Below, one piece after another: positions 42,603 to 51,957 of a DNA stretch of 64,000 nucleotides; position 1 is the stretch's first letter, and the number at the start of each line of letters is the position of its first letter. The stretch is taken from contig JBGTKP010000051.1 of assembly GCA_041744575.1 (NCBI GenBank), positions 62,001 through 126,000 of the forward strand, read 5' to 3'. Made by a program: the position numbers and the translations under genes. Source of the stretch: JTS-RE37 sp041744575. Lineage in GTDB: Bacteria > Bacteroidota > Bacteroidia > Flavobacteriales > Flavobacteriaceae. The notes under the pieces are model-generated. The model ran no database searches. It saw only the letters and a list, made by a program, of their open reading frames with translations, and had not been told where the DNA came from.

Positions 42603-43052
42603 ATGAAATTTGACGCTCCCACCCGAACGGTTTTCTATACCGTAGAAAAAACGATCAAACAATATCGAAAGATGAGCCAGAAAAATATTTCAGCGGTAGT
42701 GAGTGATATTACCATCGACCAGGCATTACTGCTAATCATCCTGGAAGAACATCCCGGATATTCACAGAAAGAAATAGGTGGAATATTATTCAGGGAAGAC
42801 GCCTCCATTACGCGTATGATTTCTTTGATGGTAAGAAATGGGTTGTTAAAAAAAGGGACGCATCCAGAGGACAAACGACGATCATCACTCCAAATCACAA
42901 AAAAAGGGCAGGAATATATCGCTTTACTCATCCCGGTAATCGGCAGGAACAGGGCGTTGGCCCTTCATAGTATCGACAAAAGAGAGGTCAGCATGGTCGA
43001 GGAGGTCCTCAGAAAAGTGATTCGGAATTGTAGCGGAAGGGAGTCATCATAG
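42603..43052 (+). CDS. MarR-family transcriptional regulator
   Basis: A 149-residue winged-helix repressor: ITIDQALLLIILEEHPGYSQKEIGGILFREDASITRMISLMVRNGLLKKGTHPEDKRRSSLQITKKGQEYI is the complete MarR HTH plus wing (D-x-R-R-S wing motif). The N- and C-terminal helices give the dimer interface. No divergent gene is adjacent, so its target is not evident; a long upstream region (530 bp) may hold its own operator. Confidence 0.9.
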   Translation: MKFDAPTRTVFYTVEKTIKQYRKMSQKNISAVVSDITIDQALLLIILEEHPGYSQKEIGGILFREDASITRMISLMVRNGLLKKGTHPEDKRRSSLQITKKGQEYIALLIPVIGRNRALALHSIDKREVSMVEEVLRKVIRNCSGRESS

Positions 43053-43072
43053 ATCGCATGAAGAGCAAAAAA

Positions 43073-43133
43073 GTACCCTGAGTTTCCATGCATATTCCCG
43101 GTATTTGGGAGCATCATTTTAAACTCGGGGTAC
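43073..43133. repeat. 13-bp inverted repeat after the MarR gene
   Basis: The arms gtaccctgagttt (43073-43085) and aaactcggggtac (43121-43133) pair at 12 of 13 positions around a 35-nt loop, 20 bp beyond the MarR stop. No T run follows. The 43053-43390 gap holds nothing else I can support. Confidence 0.5.
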
Positions 43134-43390
43134 TGTACCGGGTCTGATGAGCGACCGGACCGCTTTTTGATTGATGATAATTAAAAGTACAGAAAATCCC
43201 TTCACATAATTGATACATCAATTAAATTTAACAAAACTACAACAGTGTGACTTTACTGCGTAGCAAGAAAGAACGGATAACAGTAGTGCGAATTCCGTGA
43301 ACCAGCCTCACAAAATCTGGCGCTTAATAAAACAAAATTTTAATTTAACTGAATATCTGGTAGCTTGTAGGAAAATTTTAAGATACATTT

Positions 43391-44032
43391 ATGGAAACAT
43401 CTGTTATGGCCGCTAAGCACACCTTAAATATGAAATTGGGATTAATCATGTTAGCTCTTATTCTATTGAATTTTTCTTGTAAGGATGACAAAAAGACCCA
43501 GGAAACCGAAACCATGGAAGCCGCTACTACTACCGGGGAGGATGAAGTCGCGCGCAAGGAAGAGATGAAGGCGGAGGCAGCCTCTGCCAGTATCTCCGGA
43601 AAGGCGATGGCATCCAATGACCTGTCCACACTTACAACAGCCCTTAAATCTGCAGATCTTGCTTCAATGCTATCGGAATCCGGTAGTTATACGGTTTTTG
43701 CACCGTCAAACAATGCCTTTTCCAAGTTGAAGGAAGGCACGCTGGACGATCTTATGAAACCTGAGAATAAGGAACAACTGCGCAAATTATTGCAGTATCA
43801 TGTGGTAAAGGGAAAGATCACCACTGGAAAACTGGCAGATGCCGTAGAAAACAGCAAGGGAAAATACGCTTTCACGACCGTTGCAGGGAATGAACTGACA
43901 GCGATGATGGATGGAGGACAATTGGTTATTCGCGACGAACGGGGAAACAAATCCCAGGTGGTTCAGGGCAATATTGACGCTTCCAACGGAGTGATCCATA
44001 TACTCAATGATGTATTGATGCACAAAAAGTAA
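43391..44032 (+). CDS. Fasciclin (FAS1) domain lipoprotein
   Basis: A 213-residue lipoprotein: MKLGLIMLALILLNFSC (ATG at 43430) gives a clean lipobox. The frame's first ATG is 43391, adding 13 residues, and either may be used. A charged linker rich in Glu, Lys and Ala is followed by one FAS1 domain (about 80-213): LSTLTTALKSADLASMLSESGSYTVFAPSNNAF, LQYHVVKGKIT and VQGNIDASNGVIHILNDVLM (H2-like motif). FAS1 domains mediate cell-surface adhesion. It ends with a strong terminator. Confidence 0.92.
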   Translation: METSVMAAKHTLNMKLGLIMLALILLNFSCKDDKKTQETETMEAATTTGEDEVARKEEMKAEAASASISGKAMASNDLSTLTTALKSADLASMLSESGSYTVFAPSNNAFSKLKEGTLDDLMKPENKEQLRKLLQYHVVKGKITTGKLADAVENSKGKYAFTTVAGNELTAMMDGGQLVIRDERGNKSQVVQGNIDASNGVIHILNDVLMHKK

Positions 44033-44055
44033 CCAAAGCTTATTTATAATGGCAC

Positions 44056-44087
44056 AAAAGCCTGTGAGGTTGTTCTCACAGGCTTTT
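44056..44087. terminator. Bidirectional terminator between convergent genes
   Basis: A perfect 13-bp stem (aaaagcctgtgag with ctcacaggctttt, 6-nt loop) lies between the convergent fasciclin and TIM-barrel genes. It has a T run on the plus side and T4 on the minus side. Confidence 0.92.
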
Positions 44088-44117
44088 TAATTAAAAGTAT
44101 CAGGTTGTTGGTCAGTC

Positions 44118-44972
44118 CTACTTAAAACCGATCTTACTCAAAGCATCATGACTGATCTTAATGGCTTCCAAAGGTTTCATCTCAAATGTCTGATCCTGCT
44201 CCACCATATAATATTTCATTCCTGAAAGCTTTTTCTGTGCCAGGATCCTGGCAAAATCTATGTTGCCCTTTCCTACCGGAGCAAACCTGCCCTGATCATC
44301 CATGTCCTTTACGTGCCATATCTTGAATCGGCCCGGGTATTTTTCAAAATAAGCCACCGGATCGGCTCCGGCCTTAGTAACCCAATAAAGATCCATTTGG
44401 AAATTGACCAGTTTGGGATCCGTATTTTCAAGAAGATAATCAATGGTCACTATCCCGTCTGCATCTTTAACAAATTCGAAGTCATGATTATGATACAGTA
44501 GTTTGAGTCCGGCCTTTTTACATTTTTCACCAAGGGTGTTAAGGACCTTTGCAAGGTTCTCGGCCCCACCGGTCATTCCCAGTTTTTGATTCACATTATC
44601 GTAAGTGAAGAGGCCCATTGGAGGCACAGGGATTACAAAATAAGTAAAACCGGCAGCTTTCACATCGGCCATCATCGTATCCGCATTTTCCATGGTAACG
44701 GCCCCCTGGTGTGTGCTTACAGGTTTTAGTCCCAGTTCTTTCAGGTATTTTTTAAATTCTTTCGGAGTCATTCCATAGAATTTACCTTCATTATATCCTG
44801 CAGCTTCAATGTTCCGATATCCCGCTTCTGCCACCGCCTGCAAGGTGGCTTTGGCGTTAGTTCCCATATCATCCCTCACAGTATACAATGCCAGGCCGCC
44901 GAAATTATGTTGTGCGGAAAGCCCGGGTGTAAGCAGAAAAAGTACAATTGCTATCAGATAGATCTTATTCAT
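44118..44972 (-). CDS. Secreted sugar phosphate isomerase/epimerase-like TIM barrel
   Basis: A 284-residue AP-endonuclease-2-like TIM barrel with signal peptide MNKIYLIAIVLFLLTPGLSAQ; the ATG at 44972 is preferred over an upstream start at 45029. GLALYTVRDDMG, AGYRNIEAAGYNEGKFYG, LKLLYHNHDFEF (metal His), VNFQMDLYWVTKAGADPV and IWHVKDMDDQG are the family's strands with metal ligands. Exported versions are common in Bacteroidota beside DUF1080 proteins and probably act on sugars in the periplasm rather than sugar phosphates. Confidence 0.88.
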   Translation of the reverse strand: MNKIYLIAIVLFLLTPGLSAQHNFGGLALYTVRDDMGTNAKATLQAVAEAGYRNIEAAGYNEGKFYGMTPKEFKKYLKELGLKPVSTHQGAVTMENADTMMADVKAAGFTYFVIPVPPMGLFTYDNVNQKLGMTGGAENLAKVLNTLGEKCKKAGLKLLYHNHDFEFVKDADGIVTIDYLLENTDPKLVNFQMDLYWVTKAGADPVAYFEKYPGRFKIWHVKDMDDQGRFAPVGKGNIDFARILAQKKLSGMKYYMVEQDQTFEMKPLEAIKISHDALSKIGFK

Positions 44973-45183
44973 AGTATATATATTGAGATTAGTGGCTCCT
45001 AATGTAATAAAACCCCGGAACCCCGCCATATAAAACCCGTAATAAGTAGGAGGTTATTTTTGACCAGATCGATCGCTTCCAGCTCCCCGGGAACAGAGGA
45101 ACGCCAGTTGTAAATAAACAGCATGCCTCTGACCTGAGCCGGAATAAAGTATCTTAGCAGCCATCAGATACGCCTGATCCGGG

Positions 45184-46116
45184 ATGCCAATGAAAAAATT
45201 TATTCCCCTGCTGTTGTTGGTTCTTACCATGCTTTCCTGGGCTGCTAATTTTCATATCACCAAGGTGGCACTCGCCTTTTACAGTCCGATGGGTGTGGCA
45301 ACCTGGAGATTTTTTTTCGGAGTGCTCGGACTTGTTGCGGTACTTTATTTCCAGTACGGCAGCAAGGCCTTTAAGATATCTTTTCGACCTGTTACCTGGT
45401 GGTATATTTTCCTGACTTCATTTTTTGGTATTTTCCTGACGATCTATTTCTTTAATTTCGGATTACAGACCACGAGCGCCATCAACGGTTCCCTGATCAT
45501 AGCCACAAGTCCCGCCATCACAGCCGTATTTGCCTTTTTGTTACAACGTAAAAAAGTCAACCTGATCCAATGGTTGGCCATCCTGATCAGCTTTTTAGGG
45601 GTAGTATTGATCCTGGTGAAAGGCGACCTGGCAAAATTCGCAGCGTTATCCTTTGAGGAGGGGGATCTCTATATCCTGGGAATGGCCACGGTATTCTCCC
45701 TGTCACAGATCATTGTGGGCAAATACCTGGTAAAATTGGATGCCACCCTGCTGACCACCCTGAGTTCCATCATGGCATTGATTATGTTCCTGCTTTTTTC
45801 TGTGGAGGAATTTGCCAGCGTAGCCTTTCCGGCCGATTACGGTTTTTGGGCAAGTGTGCTGTTCATGGGGTTGGTAGGAACGACCTTCGCCTACACGGCC
45901 TTCTATTACTGCGTGATTCGGGTGGGACCCACCATTTCTACCCTGTATATGAACCTGATCCCTTTCTTTACGGTGCTGCTGGCCTTTCCCTTTGGAGAGA
46001 AACTGCTTGGTATCCAGGTAGTGGGAGGTTGCATCATCATTGCCGGATTATTTATTTTTAATGCTGTGAAAAACCCGGAAACGCCTGATAAGAGAGAAGC
46101 TGCCGTGAAGCTGTAA
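45184..46116 (+). CDS. EamA/DMT family transporter
   Basis: A 310-residue protein with ten predicted membrane helices in two EamA repeats: LLLVLTMLSWAANFHITKVAL (first helix), TTSAINGSLIIATSPAITAVFAFLLQRKK, FMGLVGTTFAYTAFYYCVIRVGPTISTLYMNLIPFF. It is of the RhaT/YdcZ-like exporter type. Substrate unknown. It is unlike the transporter at 23667 in sequence detail. A tatcttag element lies near 45150, and a weak hairpin (46174-46190) follows the stop. Confidence 0.9.
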   Translation: MPMKKFIPLLLLVLTMLSWAANFHITKVALAFYSPMGVATWRFFFGVLGLVAVLYFQYGSKAFKISFRPVTWWYIFLTSFFGIFLTIYFFNFGLQTTSAINGSLIIATSPAITAVFAFLLQRKKVNLIQWLAILISFLGVVLILVKGDLAKFAALSFEEGDLYILGMATVFSLSQIIVGKYLVKLDATLLTTLSSIMALIMFLLFSVEEFASVAFPADYGFWASVLFMGLVGTTFAYTAFYYCVIRVGPTISTLYMNLIPFFTVLLAFPFGEKLLGIQVVGGCIIIAGLFIFNAVKNPETPDKREAAVKL

Positions 46117-46210
46117 TCAGGGACTCCGCAGGCCAGTTGCACAAAGATCGATTACTTTTTCTTTGCAGACTTGAAAGGCGTTCAGCCTTTATGAGAACTG
46201 GAATAACATC

Positions 46211-46747
46211 CTAGTTGCCAAATGTGTAAAGAATGCCCAGGGTGACTGTTGTCCATGGTTTTTCTTCCAGGCCGATGTTGGTATACGAAATGTTCAACTC
46301 GGTAGACGGCCCCATCAGGTAGCCCAGTTGCGGTCTCAGATAGAATCCTCCGTTTATCCCGTCGTTCAGGGAAAAGGCCTGGCCCACGTCTCCACCTATA
46401 GAAAAGCTCCTGGACGGCCATAAACGTATCATTGCTGCCACAGGAAGAAATTTCAGGTCCGGGAGGGCAGCTACGGGTAGATTTCGCTGGTAGGTTTCAT
46501 GAAAACCGTAAATAAATCCAGCCGTGAGCCCAAGATCGACTACTTCTCCCAGCGCTTGCATATAACCTGCATCTACTGCAACGACGATCCCTATTTCATC
46601 ATTAAAATCGCTTACCGGAAGTCCCCCCTGAATACCCAGTTTGACTCCTTGCTGGGCTGAGAGGGAGGTGAGAGTTAACATGAGGAGGACCGTAATCAGA
46701 TTGGATTTTACCGTCCCGGGGCGCCCTGATTGATGCAGATGTATCAA
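46211..46747 (-). CDS. Outer-membrane beta-barrel protein
   Basis: A 178-residue protein with a leader ending in LTLTSLSAQ; TTG at 46747 is the only start giving a full leader, since the first ATG is inside the hydrophobic segment. The body shows alternating strands with glycine and aromatic residues (VKLGIQGGLPVSDF, VDLGLTAGFIYGFHE, YLRPQLGYLMG, TVTLGILYTFGN), and ends in an aromatic-rich strand. It fits the small OmpW/PorT-like barrel group of Bacteroidota. The role is unknown. Confidence 0.75.
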   Translation of the reverse strand: MIHLHQSGRPGTVKSNLITVLLMLTLTSLSAQQGVKLGIQGGLPVSDFNDEIGIVVAVDAGYMQALGEVVDLGLTAGFIYGFHETYQRNLPVAALPDLKFLPVAAMIRLWPSRSFSIGGDVGQAFSLNDGINGGFYLRPQLGYLMGPSTELNISYTNIGLEEKPWTTVTLGILYTFGN

Positions 46748-47080
46748 ATTATGAAGATTTTACCGTTGTATCATTGAATCCGAAACTGCATCTGCGATGA
46801 CCTATAAAACCAGGGCTTCAAACCTAGGATCCATTCTTCCAAAACTATCGCCTTCCGGGGAATCTGCATTTTTTATGTTGCGAACAGGTCATAAATAGTG
46901 GTTAGTAGCGCCCGGGTTGTTGAAGAACTTTTTTTTCAGGGGTATTTTCTATGGCAGATAAGCCGTTATCATACTGGTTTAAAGTTAGTTCCTCAAAGAT
47001 TTAACGTCCAATAAGATAACAGGGATTCAGGAAATTTGTACATTTAATACAGGAGTTATCCTGACCAGCAATCCTTAGAT
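46748..47080. other. 333-bp divergent intergenic region
   Basis: I see no gene or hairpin. TAcaTTTA at 47039-47046, a near match to the Bacteroidota -7 element, lies 35 bp before the TPR lipoprotein gene. About 20 bases around it are almost identical to the sequence just before the OsmC gene (33321-33340). Confidence 0.35.
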
Positions 47081-48742
47081 ATGACCATCTTCCGAATCTT
47101 TTTCCTGGTGCTCATCCTGTTTGCTTCCTGTAAGCATCGACCTGTGTCTCCAGATATTTCCACGATTGACTTGCTCCGTGGCGATTTCAGTCTGTGTGGC
47201 AGCAATCAGCTTGGCAAAATCGACTTTTCCCTGTCCTGCGACCCCACAACAAAATCGTCCTTCAATCAGGGCGTCGCCTTGTTACATTCCTTTGAATATG
47301 AAGAAGCTGAAAGGGCCTTTGTAAAGAGCATTGATGAAGATCCCGGATGTGCCATGGCCTACTGGGGCGTGGCCATGAGCAACTTCCATGCCCTCTGGCT
47401 TCAATCCGGAACAGACTACCTGGAAAAGGGCGAGAAGATCCTTAATGCCGCCCGGCCGCTGCCAAAAGGGGAGAAGGAGGCAGACTACCTCGACGCGATC
47501 GGCGTCTTTTATACTGACTGGAAGACCATCGACCGGAAGACACGCATCAACTCGTTTCTTAAGGCTATGGAAACCTTGTCCGCGAAATATGAGACAGATT
47601 CGGAAGCTGCTATTTTTTACGCCCTGGCTCTTTGTGCCGCAGCCGACCCGGCTGATAAGACCTATGCCAACCAGAAAAAATCAGGCACCATCCTTGAAGG
47701 TCTTCTTAAAACCCAGCCTGACCATCCCGGGATCACCCATTATTTGATCCACAATTATGATGCTCCGGAGCTTGCGGAGCTGGCATTGCCCATGGCAAGG
47801 AGGTATGCCTCAATCGCACCTGCTTCTGCCCACGCACAGCATATGCCCTCCCATATTTTTACCCGGCTCGGATTATGGCAGGAGGCCATTGCATCCAACC
47901 TGAAATCTACGGAAGCGGCCCAATGTTATGCACAAAGTCTGAAGGAAGGTGCGCATTGGGATGAAGAGCTGCATGGGATGGACTATCTGGTCTATGCCTA
48001 CTTACAGACAGGGGATAGCCGGAAAGCTCAGGCCCAACTGGACTACCTCCATACTTTTCGGGAGGTCTTCCCTTCTAATTTTAAAATTGCTTATGCGATT
48101 GCCGCCATGCCTGCGAGGGTTGCTCTCGAGAACCGGGACTGGCCCGCCGCGGCGCAACTGAAACTCCCTGATCTTCCCGTTCCATGGGAGGAACATCCCT
48201 GGGAGGCCGGGATCTACCATTTTGCCCGGGCCCTGGGTGCCGTTCATACCGGAAACCCAATCGCCGCAAGGCAGGAACTGGATACCCTGGAGCGTCTTCA
48301 AAAAAAACTGCTGGATGCCAAAGATGGCTACAAGGCCAACCAGGTGCTCATCCAGGTTCATGCTGCCAGGGCATGGCTGGCATTTGCCAATGGAGAAAAG
48401 GAGATGGCATTATCTGAAATGGAAGAGGCTGCCCGTATGGAAAGCCTGACAGCAAAACACCCGGTAACACCTGGGGAGGTGCTGCCAGCGGCGGAACTCC
48501 TAGGCGACTTGTTACTGGCATGCAAACAACCGGTGCAGGCCCTGAAAGCCTATGAATCGAGTCTGTCCACGCATCCCAACCGGTTGAATGGCATTTATGG
48601 CGCCGCTGTGGCGGCCGATCAGGTGGGTGATAGCGAAAGGGCGACCGCTTATTACAAAAAGCTGTTGGAGGTCGCCACTGCTTCGGGAAGTGAAAGGAAG
48701 GAAATTGCACAAGCCAAAAAATATTTGGGAAAATCTATCTAA
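47081..48742 (+). CDS. TPR-repeat lipoprotein
   Basis: A 553-residue lipoprotein (MTIFRIFFLVLILFASC, lipidated C17). Tetratricopeptide-like helices run through the protein: FNQGVALLHSFEYEEAERAFVKSIDEDPGCAMAYWGVAMS early, a middle segment around AQHMPSHIFTRLGLWQEAIASNLKSTEAA, and a C-terminal TPR (LLACKQPVQALKAYESSLSTHPN, YYKKLLEVATASG). The HMPSHIF motif is characteristic of a TPR family common in Bacteroidota and Acidobacteria with unknown role. Likely a periplasm-facing scaffold. Confidence 0.85.
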   Translation: MTIFRIFFLVLILFASCKHRPVSPDISTIDLLRGDFSLCGSNQLGKIDFSLSCDPTTKSSFNQGVALLHSFEYEEAERAFVKSIDEDPGCAMAYWGVAMSNFHALWLQSGTDYLEKGEKILNAARPLPKGEKEADYLDAIGVFYTDWKTIDRKTRINSFLKAMETLSAKYETDSEAAIFYALALCAAADPADKTYANQKKSGTILEGLLKTQPDHPGITHYLIHNYDAPELAELALPMARRYASIAPASAHAQHMPSHIFTRLGLWQEAIASNLKSTEAAQCYAQSLKEGAHWDEELHGMDYLVYAYLQTGDSRKAQAQLDYLHTFREVFPSNFKIAYAIAAMPARVALENRDWPAAAQLKLPDLPVPWEEHPWEAGIYHFARALGAVHTGNPIAARQELDTLERLQKKLLDAKDGYKANQVLIQVHAARAWLAFANGEKEMALSEMEEAARMESLTAKHPVTPGEVLPAAELLGDLLLACKQPVQALKAYESSLSTHPNRLNGIYGAAVAADQVGDSERATAYYKKLLEVATASGSERKEIAQAKKYLGKSI

Positions 48743-48890
48743 CAGTCCCTTTCTAAATTAATATGCATCCTCAGGCAATAATCCGGGGAAGAATCGTATT
48801 TTCATCAGGAACCATCCAAAAGTTCTAAAAACAAAGGGGAGTGACCATTGAAAACTTAAATCTGCACAAACATCATTTATCCGGTATTTA

Positions 48891-50435
48891 ATGAACCGCC
48901 GATCCTTTATTAAAAAGGGGGAAACCCTGGGCCTCCTTCCCTTTATTCCTACCGGTTTTTCTTTTGGAGATCGTCGGATTCCACCCCATAATTGGGATGG
49001 GTTTGACTTTGGCCCGCCTCCTGAAATAACCGACAGGTTGGAACAGGGTCCTTTTTCGTCCTATGGTAAAGATGCCACGGCAGCTGGAAATGATATCGTG
49101 ATGGCCACTTTCCCCTCCCTGGAACCCATTTCGAATTACGGGATGGGGATGGTTACCTATTTGTGTGATGAAGTGGGGCCACCAAAAGCGCCCGAAGGAA
49201 AGTTGTACCAGACCCTGGAGGCGCTGGCAAGCTATCCGCTGGGGGATAAGCTTTACCTAAGGGTCGATTGGCGGGATATTCAGAAGAAGAAGGGGCAACT
49301 CGATTTTCCCGAGCATTGGAAAATCACTATGGACCTGGCAAGGCAGTACAATAAGCGGGTAGGGATTCGTATTCAACTGATGAGCCCGGTCATTGCCAAT
49401 CATTCTGTACCTGATTTTCTACAGCATAAAATTCCGTTTGTGCGCCTTGGGACCACCGAGGAAATCGGCATCCCTGGAAAAGTTCACTATTCCCCGAGGT
49501 TTGACGATCCTTATTTTATTGCAGCTTTTAAAGAATTGGACGATCTGCTATCTGAAGCATACAATGGTCATGAACTGATAGAGTACGTTGATACCTATAT
49601 GTATGGGTTTTGGGGTGAAGGACACAGCTGGCCATTTGAAGGCAATCCTTTTCCGGATTATAAAACAGCGGAGGCCACTTCCATCCTCATGTTCGAACAT
49701 CAGGCCGGAAACTGGACCAAAACGCCGCTTGTAACCAATACACAGCCGGATTATAACCACGTGGGGAATTCGGAAGTACTGGACAAAACGATACGAAGTC
49801 ACAACTGGCTCAGAACGGATACCATCTTTATTGAACCTGAGCAAATTGACGCCCTTAGTAATCGCCCTCCCTGGATTGGGGCAACCATCGAAAACGGCTT
49901 TTCAAATGGCAGGCCGGAAACCTTAAAAATGACAGCCGGAATCCCCAGGACCGAATGGATCATACAGCACATTCAGGATGTCAGCCCCAATTACTGCTCT
50001 CTCTGGAACTGGCACGATTTGTCTGCGGACAACCTAAAACGGTATTTTGACCAATATCCTGAGGCCATTGATGGGTTGCGGAGACGTATCGGGTACAGGG
50101 TTCGCCCTTCGTGGGTTTGGTACGCCGATCATGAGGAAGCGCCATATCTGATCCTTGGGATGGTGAATGACGGGATCTCAGGAGTTCCGGGTGCACTGAG
50201 GATCTATCTGACCGATGAGGCGAAAACCTTCGAGACGGGAGGAAGCCTCGATCCGGGTTACCCTTTGCCGGGAAAGGTACGACAGGTGAAGATCCCCGTC
50301 CCCAAAAATAAGGACTGGCAAGGTCTCAGGCTCAGGGCAGAGATAGAAGTAAAATCCGTGAGATATCCAGTCCGGTGGGCCTGTAGTTCCTCTCTGAATA
50401 ATGATGGTACTTTGACCCTCGCTAAAAATCTTTAA
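48891..50435 (+). CDS. Tat-exported glycosidase-like TIM-barrel protein
   Basis: A 514-residue protein. The leader MNRRSFIKKGETLGLLPF is Tat-like (RRSFIKK twin arginine). The body resembles a glycoside hydrolase A-clan TIM barrel: LYLRVDWRDIQKKKGQLDFPEHW, LARQYNKRVGIRIQLMSP, YVDTYMYGFWGEGHSWPFEGNPFP (a possible acid/base Glu in WGEGH), FIEPEQIDAL and CSLWNWHDL. The C-terminal 120 residues form a beta-sandwich. It is similar in style to DUF4832/GH42-like proteins, but I cannot name the family. It follows the TPR lipoprotein on the same strand. Confidence 0.7.
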   Translation: MNRRSFIKKGETLGLLPFIPTGFSFGDRRIPPHNWDGFDFGPPPEITDRLEQGPFSSYGKDATAAGNDIVMATFPSLEPISNYGMGMVTYLCDEVGPPKAPEGKLYQTLEALASYPLGDKLYLRVDWRDIQKKKGQLDFPEHWKITMDLARQYNKRVGIRIQLMSPVIANHSVPDFLQHKIPFVRLGTTEEIGIPGKVHYSPRFDDPYFIAAFKELDDLLSEAYNGHELIEYVDTYMYGFWGEGHSWPFEGNPFPDYKTAEATSILMFEHQAGNWTKTPLVTNTQPDYNHVGNSEVLDKTIRSHNWLRTDTIFIEPEQIDALSNRPPWIGATIENGFSNGRPETLKMTAGIPRTEWIIQHIQDVSPNYCSLWNWHDLSADNLKRYFDQYPEAIDGLRRRIGYRVRPSWVWYADHEEAPYLILGMVNDGISGVPGALRIYLTDEAKTFETGGSLDPGYPLPGKVRQVKIPVPKNKDWQGLRLRAEIEVKSVRYPVRWACSSSLNNDGTLTLAKNL

Positions 50436-50646
50436 CTGCATAAAGTGCAGACCGGAATTGCTATCAGCATCACCCCATAAATACCTTCCGCTTTTTTTCC
50501 TCCCACATCAAGATTGAGGGATCATCCTGATTGACCCCCCGGCAATGATGGTATGCCGCGTAAATTCCTGAAATTAAAATAAAGTCCGGATTTTATGTGA
50601 TTTATTTGAAGTTCACAACACTAATAAAACAAAGCTGCAATTTTAG

Positions 50647-51135
50647 ATGATACAGGAAGAACAGGCATTTGTCGAAATCATACGTAAAAACGAAGGAATC
50701 ATTTACAAGATCACCCGACTTTACGCCAGGGATGAAGAAATGCAGAAGGACCTGTTCCAGGAAATCGTCTATCAGTTATGGAAAGGATATCCGGCTTTTA
50801 GGGGAGAAGCCAAAGTGAGTACCTGGATGTACCGCATCGCATTGAATACCGCGTTGTTTCAGCTGAAAATAAGTAAAAAGGGTGGGAATAAAGTTTCTAT
50901 GGATGGCCTAATACTGGAACAGGATCACTATGACCCGGTATTTGACGAGCGTTTACAAGTCCTTTATGCAAGTATCAGGAAACTTGGGGATGTAGATAAG
51001 GGAATTGTTTTCCTTTTTCTGGAAGGAAAGAAATATGAAGATATTGCAGGGATCACCGGACTTTCATTGACGAATGTCAGTACGAGAATGGCCAGGATCA
51101 GGGAGAAGCTGAAGAGAACAATCATTAATTCATAA
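50647..51135 (+). CDS. ECF-type RNA polymerase sigma factor
   Basis: A 162-residue sigma factor. Region 2 is at about 8-75 (LYARDEEMQKDLFQEIVYQLWKGYPAFRGEAKVSTWMYRIALNTAL). Region 4 is at about 100-158 (LDVDKGIVFLFLEGKKYEDIAGITGLSLTNVSTRMARIREKLK). It starts transcription of its regulon in response to an envelope signal. The next gene, 3 bp downstream, encodes a membrane protein in the position of an anti-sigma factor. Confidence 0.94.
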   Translation: MIQEEQAFVEIIRKNEGIIYKITRLYARDEEMQKDLFQEIVYQLWKGYPAFRGEAKVSTWMYRIALNTALFQLKISKKGGNKVSMDGLILEQDHYDPVFDERLQVLYASIRKLGDVDKGIVFLFLEGKKYEDIAGITGLSLTNVSTRMARIREKLKRTIINS

Positions 51136-51138
51136 GTT

Positions 51139-51747
51139 ATGGAACTCGAAGAAATGCAGATCGTATGGTCACAAATGAGTGCACAGTTAGAGCATCAAAA
51201 AAAACTGACAAATAAATTAATTATGGAAATGATACAACAAAGATTTAAGGCTAAGATCGGGATTATCTCAAAATATGAGGGGATGGGAGCTATTGTTTGC
51301 TTTAGCGCAGCTATCCTGCTACTCTTCCAGATGGAGAAACTGGATACCTGGTATCTTATGGCTGCCGGGTTGTTTACACTGCTTTATTTAATTGTGGTTC
51401 CCATTCTTGCCCTTTTATCCGTCTCAGCGATGAGACGTATTAACCTGACCAGGAACAGCTACAGGGATACGGTGGCAGATTATGTCAAAAAGCAAAAACA
51501 TTTTCTGCTGACGCAACGGGTTGCGATCTATTTTAATTTTATCCTTCTTCTGGTGAGCCTGCCTGTGGTATTTAAAGTTTTTAAGAACGAAGACCTGTTT
51601 GTTTCTAATATTCAGTTGATGTACTGGTATATTCCTGTAATGACCGTCTTTTTGATCCTGTTTTCAAGATGGGGTTATGGGAAATATAAGTCGGTGACCA
51701 CCTCGGCTAGCAGGATTTTGGAAGAACTGGAAGCACCGGGGGCCTGA
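51139..51747 (+). CDS. Membrane protein, probable ECF anti-sigma partner
   Basis: A 202-residue protein. The N-terminal 50 residues are a hydrophilic helix (LEEMQIVWSQMSAQLEHQKKLTNKLIMEMIQQR) able to bind a sigma factor. Four hydrophobic segments follow (about 53-68, 73-98, 130-149 and 160-178). It starts 3 bp after the sigma gene. It lacks the ZAS zinc motif of classical anti-sigma factors, but this sigma/four-helix membrane pair recurs in Bacteroidota. The role is inferred from position. Confidence 0.72.
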   Translation: MELEEMQIVWSQMSAQLEHQKKLTNKLIMEMIQQRFKAKIGIISKYEGMGAIVCFSAAILLLFQMEKLDTWYLMAAGLFTLLYLIVVPILALLSVSAMRRINLTRNSYRDTVADYVKKQKHFLLTQRVAIYFNFILLLVSLPVVFKVFKNEDLFVSNIQLMYWYIPVMTVFLILFSRWGYGKYKSVTTSASRILEELEAPGA

Positions 51748-51901
51748 AAGCAGAATTTTAAAATGGTCTCTCATTGCTGACCATCCGATGCTGGCTTACA
51801 GGCAGCCGGGTACCACTAAGGTTTTCGAAAAGAGCTCGGGCAAAAGGGGGTGGCAGCTGATCGGGCCCGGGAAGGCGGGAGCGGGTTTCCGCGACCTTTC
51901 C

Positions 51902-51931
51902 TTGCCTGGGCTATGAAAAGTGGTATCTTTA
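51902..51931 (+). promoter_or_regulatory. Candidate Bacteroidota promoter for the SMP-30-like gene
   Basis: TTG at 51902-51904 and TATCTTTA at 51924-51931 are 19 bp apart, close to the TTTG-N19-TAnnTTTG consensus, and the gene starts 27 bp after the -7 element. Confidence 0.45.
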
Positions 51932-51957
51932 GCGTAACACCTTAAGATCCGGAACCT